Shown here: in pieces, positions 6,134 to 10,405 of the stretch | Position numbering within the stretch: the stretch's first letter is position 1 | How the letters are laid out: the number at the start of each line of letters is the position of its first letter | NCBI GenBank assembly: GCA_002397465.1 | Contig: DHAP01000025.1 | Coordinates: 1 to 10,405, forward strand | Direction: 5' to 3' | From: Caryophanales bacterium UBA4951 | GTDB taxonomy: Bacteria; Bacillota_I; Bacilli_A; RFN20; CAG-826 | DNA length: 10,405 nt | Translations under genes and position numbers: made by a program | The notes under the pieces: generated by a model | What the model was told of the DNA's origin: nothing | What the model saw: only the letters and a program-made list of their open reading frames with translations | The model's database searches: none

Positions 6134-7489
6134 TTATTGCTTCTTTCCTAACATGTAGATGGCTCTGGCGTAGATAGCGATGTCTTTGTAAAAGTCACTG
6201 AGGTAGATGTACTCATCAGGAGAATGCATGTTGCCTTCGTGTCCTTTGAATGACGCACCGAAAGCGACGGTGTTATGGACTTCTTTGGCATAGGTTCCAC
6301 CACCGATTGCGAGAGGCTTATCAAAGAATTTCCAAGTCTCTTTCTTATAGGCTTTCATCAAAGTGGAGACGAGTGGGCTCTTCTGGTCAAATATCAGCAT
6401 CTTCGCTTCGCTGAGTTTGGTGCAGACCATCTTGCTCTTCTCTTGGAGGTTGTTGATCATCTCGTCCGGGTTGGCGGTTTCGCCATAACGGAAATCGAGG
6501 CTGATCTTAAGGACCTTACCATCATATTTCACAATGCCATAGTTATAGGTTGACTCGCCTAATTCAGGTGATTTGTTATATCCGTTGAAACTTTCGCCGT
6601 GTGGGTCTTTCAAGACGGCCGACAAAGTCTGAAGCGGCTCGAGATGATAGAAATCGCCTAACGCCTTGAAAGCGATGAGGGCGGCGTTCACGCCTTTTTC
6701 AGGCTGTGATCCATGAAAGGTTTTGCCTTTGAAGGAAAGGATGGAGGCATCTCCGAGTCCGGTGATGTCGCAAGCGATTCCTTTTTCTTTGAGATAGGCC
6801 TCAAATTTCTTGTCGGTTGGGATGGTGACGATGAGCTTGTCGCAGACGGCGTTCATGACGACTCCGCCATCCATGGCAATGATAGGAGAAAGCGAGCAAA
6901 CGCGGGTGAGATAGTAATCGCGGACGGCTTTCTCAGCGTAAATCAAAGGATAGTCAGCATCTGGGGTAAAGCCAAATTTCGGCTGTTCGCCGTGATGTTT
7001 CTCAAAATAGTAACGGAGGCAGCTTGAGCCGCGTTCCTCGTCTCCCCCGGAGACTAGCTTAATGCGGAATCCCTTTATGAGCCCATTGTCTTTCAGAAGT
7101 TTGGCGGCGAACAAGGAGGCCAACAAAGGTCCTTTGTCATCAGCGGTTCCCCTGCTGATCATCTTTCCGTCTTTGATGGTTCCGCTGAAAGCCGGGACGC
7201 TCCAGCTTCCGGTCACTGGAACAACGTCGCTATGGCCATAGATGCCGATGAGCGGTCCTTCCTCGCCAAAGCTAAGCTCGGTGCAATAGCCATCGCATTT
7301 GTCGACTTTGAAACCGTAATCGGCTCCAAGTTTGGCCAGATAATCCAAGGCCTTCTTGACCCCGGCGCCATAAGGCTGGCCTTCTTTGATGCTTGAATGA
7401 TCGTAGGTAGAATCGATCCTGACGAATTCCTGAAGGGCCGTCACGGCCGTTTTCTCGTAGGTCTTGCTAAGTTTTTTGAAGTTCGGCAT
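6134..7489 (-). CDS. pepV: M20 family dipeptidase, PepV-like
   Basis: A 451-residue zinc dipeptidase of the M20 family, close to PepV of lactic acid bacteria, which hydrolyses a broad range of dipeptides in the cytoplasm. The di-zinc site is intact: H86 and D88 in GHSDVVP, bridging D117 in RGTADDKGP, catalytic E151 and metal ligand E152 in GGDEERGSS, D177 in FTPDADYP, and H422 in GNMHSPDE. H259 in the lid domain (KTFHGSQPEKG) matches the residue that stabilises the transition state. There is no signal peptide. The ATG at 7489 follows a weak AGAGAG site and lies 15 nt after panT; the stop is one base from trmB. It probably supplies amino acids from imported peptides. Substrate range cannot be read from sequence, and a carnosinase-like specificity is possible. 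Confidence 0.92.
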   Translation of the reverse strand: MPNFKKLSKTYEKTAVTALQEFVRIDSTYDHSSIKEGQPYGAGVKKALDYLAKLGADYGFKVDKCDGYCTELSFGEEGPLIGIYGHSDVVPVTGSWSVPAFSGTIKDGKMISRGTADDKGPLLASLFAAKLLKDNGLIKGFRIKLVSGGDEERGSSCLRYYFEKHHGEQPKFGFTPDADYPLIYAEKAVRDYYLTRVCSLSPIIAMDGGVVMNAVCDKLIVTIPTDKKFEAYLKEKGIACDITGLGDASILSFKGKTFHGSQPEKGVNAALIAFKALGDFYHLEPLQTLSAVLKDPHGESFNGYNKSPELGESTYNYGIVKYDGKVLKISLDFRYGETANPDEMINNLQEKSKMVCTKLSEAKMLIFDQKSPLVSTLMKAYKKETWKFFDKPLAIGGGTYAKEVHNTVAFGASFKGHEGNMHSPDEYIYLSDFYKDIAIYARAIYMLGKKQ

Positions 7490-7504
7490 GTTTTTTCTCT
7501 CTTT

Positions 7505-8176
7505 CTATATGAGCCTTTGAAGTCCGCGTCCCACGCTGGGGACCACTAAAGCGGACAAAGTCGCTTCACCAAGCATCCCCAGGGCGATGACCGCTAGGAA
7601 GGTGAAGGTCACTCCATTGACCAAGGAGCTGCCTCCGATAAAGAGGGCGCTCAATTCGCTTGGGTAGAAAACGAAGAGGTCAAGGAAGACTAAGACGGTA
7701 TGAAGGCAAGTCAGGAGGAATGAGATTCCGCCGACGGCCAAACCGTTCGCATATATCTTAGGTGTTTTGCGGAGAAGTTGAAAGAAAAGACCACTCAATA
7801 TCCCAAAAAGCACACGTGGCAGGATTGAAACCCATGGATAGATGAAAAAAGCGTTGAATCCCGTCGGGTTCAAAAGGGCTTCGATCCAACTGGTAACACC
7901 GAAAAGAAGACCTAGCAAAGCGCCTTTCTTCCAGCCATAAAGATATGACCCGATGAGGACTGGGATGTGGAGCAAAGTCAAAGAAAGGCCTGGGATTATG
8001 GTTATGTATCCGACTTGAGGGACGAAACCCATCACCAAGATGATGGCGAAGAAGATGGCATTGACGGCTATGTCCTTCGTCTTGATCGATGAAGGGAAAC
8101 TTTTTTTATAGCCATAGAGGAAGGACAAGACCCAAAGGACCAGCAAAATCCAAAAGACTATCGTCTGGGTGCTCAT
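7505..8176 (-). CDS. panT: ECF transporter S component, probably pantothenate (PanT-like)
   Basis: A 223-residue integral membrane protein with the signature of small-molecule-binding ECF S components: LTLLHIPVLIGSYLYGWKKG (67-85) and LLFGVTSW (90-97), then FIYPWVSILPR (111-121). Hydrophobic helices fall at about 6-22, 37-55, 70-97, 107-134, 143-168 and 180-207. Such proteins bind the vitamin and work with a shared EcfA/EcfA'/EcfT module encoded elsewhere. The pantothenate assignment comes from context: its ATG overlaps the stop of the pantothenate kinase gene (ATGA), so the two are translationally coupled. The first helix (6-22) lies before the usual core and may be an added membrane anchor. 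Another vitamin or cofactor precursor cannot be excluded from sequence alone. Confidence 0.8.
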   Translation of the reverse strand: MSTQTIVFWILLVLWVLSFLYGYKKSFPSSIKTKDIAVNAIFFAIILVMGFVPQVGYITIIPGLSLTLLHIPVLIGSYLYGWKKGALLGLLFGVTSWIEALLNPTGFNAFFIYPWVSILPRVLFGILSGLFFQLLRKTPKIYANGLAVGGISFLLTCLHTVLVFLDLFVFYPSELSALFIGGSSLVNGVTFTFLAVIALGMLGEATLSALVVPSVGRGLQRLI

Positions 8177-8937
8177 TTTTCTCTCCTTTTGGCGATTTCT
8201 TTGAGGCCTTTTAGGAGCAATGTCTCATCGTAAACGAACTCATTAAGGATATCTTTGACGTAGATGGCGTTCCCGCCCGTGAGGATCATCTTAAGTTTCT
8301 TCCCGGACTCCCTTTCGAAGTTCTCGGCGAATCCCCTCACCTGGTAAGCCGTCCCATAGGTTATGCCGCTATTCATGCAATCGCGGGTGTTCTTGCCCAT
8401 CACATGGCTTGGGACGTTTAGGCTGACTTCCGGAAGGGCCGCTGTTTTGTTGACAAGGGCGTCCATGCTGATGGCCAGCCCCGGGGCGATTGACAAACCG
8501 GCGAAAGCCCCATCTTCGTCTATATAAAGGTATTTGTTGGCAGTCCCTAGATCGGCGATGAAAAGCGGATAGCCATAAATCGAGATCCCCCCGATGGCAT
8601 CGCTCACCAAATCGCTTCCGACTTCGCTGGGGTTATCGACTTTCAGCTGAAGCCCGCTATGGAGTTTCGGCCCAAGAACGATGGGTTTCACCATGAACAG
8701 TTTCTCGGAAAGAGAAACAAAAACCCTCGTCAAAGAGGGCACAACGGATGAGATGATGGCCTTGTCGATGCTTTGTTCCGAAAGATTCATCTTTCTGAAG
8801 AAAAGCTCGATGATGGCATCGTATTCGTCAATCGATTTGGTAGAGATGCTTTCGGTTTTGAAAGTACCTTTTAGTTCATCATCCTGAAAAATACCAAAAT
8901 TCGTCAGGGTGTTTCCGACGTCGATGGCTAACAGCAT
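8173..8937 (-). CDS. coaX: Type III pantothenate kinase CoaX
   Basis: A 254-residue enzyme of the ASKHA fold that phosphorylates pantothenate, the first step of CoA synthesis, and is insensitive to CoA feedback. Phosphate motif 1 is LLAIDVGNT (2-10, with D6). SSVVP follows at 63-67, then LGPKLHSGLQLKVDNP (88-103) and EVGSDLVSDA (105-114). DLGTA (129-133) and LTGGNA (219-224) close the nucleotide site. The proposed catalytic Asp is D109. The family's common G-A-D-R motif is G-S-D-L here, so the arginine is lost, and GTATT is GTANK. The ATG at 8937 has GGAGGT 10 nt upstream. It heads the cofactor operon and overlaps the transporter gene by 4 nt, a pairing of uptake and trapping by phosphorylation. 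Confidence 0.94.
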   Translation of the reverse strand: MLLAIDVGNTLTNFGIFQDDELKGTFKTESISTKSIDEYDAIIELFFRKMNLSEQSIDKAIISSVVPSLTRVFVSLSEKLFMVKPIVLGPKLHSGLQLKVDNPSEVGSDLVSDAIGGISIYGYPLFIADLGTANKYLYIDEDGAFAGLSIAPGLAISMDALVNKTAALPEVSLNVPSHVMGKNTRDCMNSGITYGTAYQVRGFAENFERESGKKLKMILTGGNAIYVKDILNEFVYDETLLLKGLKEIAKRREK

Positions 8938-8951
8938 ATTTAGGTCTACCT

Positions 8952-8987
8952 CCGCTCCAAGCCTTATCGAGATATGGTCTTGTGCGG
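8952..8987 (-). other. Imperfect hairpin in the coaX leader
   Basis: On the minus strand the segments CCGC, CAAG and CC pair with GG, CTTG and GCGG across small bulges, about 10 bp around a 12-nt loop. It ends immediately before the GGAGGT ribosome site of coaX and has no following T-run, so it is not a terminator. It may affect ribosome access, or be incidental. Confidence 0.3.
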
Positions 8988-8991
8988 ATTC

Positions 8992-8997
8992 ATTATA
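8992..8997 (-). promoter_or_regulatory. Perfect -10 box upstream of coaX
   Basis: TATAAT occurs on the minus strand in the 64-nt gap between coaX and the membrane-protein gene. No good -35 hexamer is found 16-18 nt upstream (best is TTCCTC), and there is no TGN extension. It may be an activator-dependent or weak internal promoter. No terminator is visible in the gap, so read-through from the upstream pair is also possible. Confidence 0.4.
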
Positions 8998-9001
8998 TCG
9001 T

Positions 9002-9445
9002 TTAGTTTTTGGAAGAGGAATCTTTGGAAGCGGTATCTTGCTTGTTGTTTCCTAAGAACTGCAGAATGGCCCCGAGGAAAACTCCGGCCCCAATTAGGCG
9101 AAGGGGAAGCGAGATGTATAAAGGAGTCGGGCCCGAGGAAACGCTGACCTCCTCAGAATAAACCTCGACGATGACGAAGATCGCCAATGAGAATGCGTAT
9201 ATGAATATCTCAAGATTCGGCCTATCTTTTTTCGAAATGTTGAAAAAGGTCAAAACGCCAAAGGCCATGCTGAACAAAGCGGCCACAAGTTTGGCAATGG
9301 CCACGAAGTAGCCCCATCCGGCGTTGGAATAAAGATTGATGTCGCCGCTGAAGAGCAAACGTCCCTCGATGAAAGCGAAGACCGCCCCAAATAGCAAAAG
9401 GAGGATTCCAGAGACCAAAAGGATTATCTTTCCCGCTTTTTTCAT
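9002..9445 (-). CDS. Four-helix membrane protein, function unknown
   Basis: A 147-residue protein I do not recognise. Hydrophobic segments lie at about 6-26, 46-69, 78-97 and 110-131, with a hydrophilic Ser/Lys/Asp-rich tail (133-147). The short positive N terminus (MKK), the SKKDR loop between helices 2 and 3, and the tail predict both ends inside the cell. Its ATG follows directly after the TAA of the PI-PLC gene with no bases between, and a GGGGG stretch about 7 nt upstream may serve as ribosome site. The two genes are therefore almost certainly co-translated. A role with the phospholipase, for example at the membrane where it is anchored, is inference only. Confidence 0.75.
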   Translation of the reverse strand: MKKAGKIILLVSGILLLLFGAVFAFIEGRLLFSGDINLYSNAGWGYFVAIAKLVAALFSMAFGVLTFFNISKKDRPNLEIFIYAFSLAIFVIVEVYSEEVSVSSGPTPLYISLPLRLIGAGVFLGAILQFLGNNKQDTASKDSSSKN

Positions 9446-10378
9446 TTAGTTGGCCCCCACTATGGTGCTGACAAGATCTTTCGTGACGAAATCCATCACG
9501 AAGACGCCTTTGTCGCCAGAGGTTATCGAACTTAAAAGTTTTTGGTTGATGGTTTTGGCGATGCTCGGGGCATAGCTAGGCGGAAAAGATGAGACGAGAT
9601 AGCCGGAGGTGAAATTGATGGTAAGCTCATGGCTCTCTTTTTTGGCTTCGGCCAACGTATCCTCGATCGCCGACCATTTGGTCTCGGAATCGTTGAGCTT
9701 ATAGTGATCCTGAACGTAGATGTCGGAGGAAGAAAGAACAAACGAGTTGTCGCTTGAGGCTTCCTTCGGATCCAGCCAGCCTGAATAGCAGTCGATTCCG
9801 ATGCTGTTATTTTCATAACGTGACATCAAAACGATTTTCTTTCGGCAATCGCCGAGTTTGTCCGGAAGGCTATCACTAAATAAATAATACGAGGCAGAGG
9901 AAGCTATTTCTTCCTTCAGCAACGTTTCGAAATCCCGGCTCGATCCGACCGGGGCTTTTTCTTCTTTTACCGACAAAAGGATGGTCTCGCTTGGATGTTC
10001 GTCCAAAAAGCTTACCATCGCGTCATTGATGTCCTTGAACGAAAGATCCTGAGCGATGAAGCCGTGGTAAACGACCAGATCGTCGTTATAGGCGCCAAGC
10101 CTCACGTCGAAATATCTGACTCCAAAGTCAAGTTGCTGGGTTATTGAGGAATCCTGGCACTTGCCCGCCACATCGGCGATGGATTTTGTGGCTCCCGAGT
10201 CATGGCTTCCAGGAATGGCCAAAGAAGACAAAGACGCATCATCATCGATGTTTTTCATCCATTCGGCATTTGTGGCATCGCTACTGGAAAAAAAGGAAAA
10301 GACCGTCAATAAAGAAAGCAAGGCGGCGACGGAGGCGATGGAGATGGCTGAAACCAAGCAGATCTTTCTTTTTTCCAT
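9446..10378 (-). CDS. Phosphatidylinositol-specific phospholipase C X-domain protein
   Basis: A 310-residue protein of bacterial PI-PLC length. A basic start (MEKRK) and a hydrophobic segment (about 8-30) form a signal peptide or anchor; there is no lipobox cysteine, and cleavage near A35 or A38 is possible. The catalytic domain begins WMKNIDDDASLSSLAIPGSHDSGA (about 40-63). By correspondence with Bacillus cereus PI-PLC the active site is complete: H59/D60, D91 and R93 in YFDVRL, H105 in VVYHG, K138 in VKEE, R187 in MSRYEN, D224 and Y226 in VQDHY, and D296 in FVMDFV. Such enzymes cleave phosphatidylinositol or GPI anchors outside the cell, with no calcium needed. The ATG at 10378 has AGGTGAT 12 nt upstream. 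The substrate could differ from phosphatidylinositol. Confidence 0.88.
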   Translation of the reverse strand: MEKRKICLVSAISIASVAALLSLLTVFSFFSSSDATNAEWMKNIDDDASLSSLAIPGSHDSGATKSIADVAGKCQDSSITQQLDFGVRYFDVRLGAYNDDLVVYHGFIAQDLSFKDINDAMVSFLDEHPSETILLSVKEEKAPVGSSRDFETLLKEEIASSASYYLFSDSLPDKLGDCRKKIVLMSRYENNSIGIDCYSGWLDPKEASSDNSFVLSSSDIYVQDHYKLNDSETKWSAIEDTLAEAKKESHELTINFTSGYLVSSFPPSYAPSIAKTINQKLLSSITSGDKGVFVMDFVTKDLVSTIVGAN

Positions 10379-10405
10379 TTTGTTTAATTTATCACCTAAT
10401 CATAA

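Noticed and set aside
1..10405. TGA read as tryptophan (mollicute code)
   Set aside because: Tryptophans are TGG, and TGA ends groEL, trmB, coaX and the nicotinate phosphoribosyltransferase gene at family-appropriate C termini.
1..10405. An undescribed defence, mobile or CRISPR-like system
   Set aside because: No transposase, integrase, nuclease, helicase or toxin-antitoxin features, no spaced direct repeats and no tRNA attachment site are visible; nearly all genes are recognisable housekeeping or metabolic functions.

Overview
The window reads as a chromosomal segment of a low-to-moderate GC member of the Bacillota, in the Bacilli/Erysipelotrichia/Mollicutes-like direction. All eleven genes lie on the minus strand. 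Supporting signs are Shine-Dalgarno sites of the AGGAGG type, a CIRCE element in front of groES, a LacI/CcpA-type regulator, an ECF-type vitamin transporter subunit, a type III pantothenate kinase and a YtpR protein. TGA, TAG and TAA all end genes and tryptophan is TGG, so the standard code is used and TGA-for-Trp mollicutes are excluded. I cannot name a species.

Layout in transcription order, from high to low coordinates. (1) 10378-9002: a membrane-anchored or secreted PI-PLC X-domain protein directly abutting a four-helix membrane protein. (2) 8937-3776: a tightly packed run of six genes: coaX, a PanT-like ECF S component, a PepV-like M20 dipeptidase, trmB, ytpR and nicotinate phosphoribosyltransferase. 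It ends in an intrinsic terminator at 3725-3754. (3) A 297-nt AT-rich gap, 3479-3775, rich in inverted repeats, followed by a LacI/CcpA-like regulator (3478-2471) with its own terminator (2423-2454). (4) groES-groEL (2313-386) behind a promoter whose -35 box lies inside a CIRCE element, closed by a strong hairpin terminator (341-365). (5) A small two-helix membrane protein (291-25) with its own promoter.

The long operon has a clear theme of salvaging cofactor precursors. PanT would import pantothenate and CoaX would phosphorylate it toward CoA. The nicotinate phosphoribosyltransferase would convert nicotinate to NaMN for NAD. The dipeptidase would release amino acids, while TrmB and YtpR act on tRNA or translation. 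This fits a host-associated organism that scavenges vitamins and peptides. The chaperonin operon is a separate, HrcA-type heat-shock unit.

I found no mobile element, CRISPR array, RNA gene or convincing undescribed multi-gene system. The most interesting items are small ones: operator-like repeats upstream of the LacI gene, including a near-consensus cre site; a PI-PLC with a complete catalytic set; and unusual substitutions in otherwise conserved motifs of CoaX, GroEL and YtpR.
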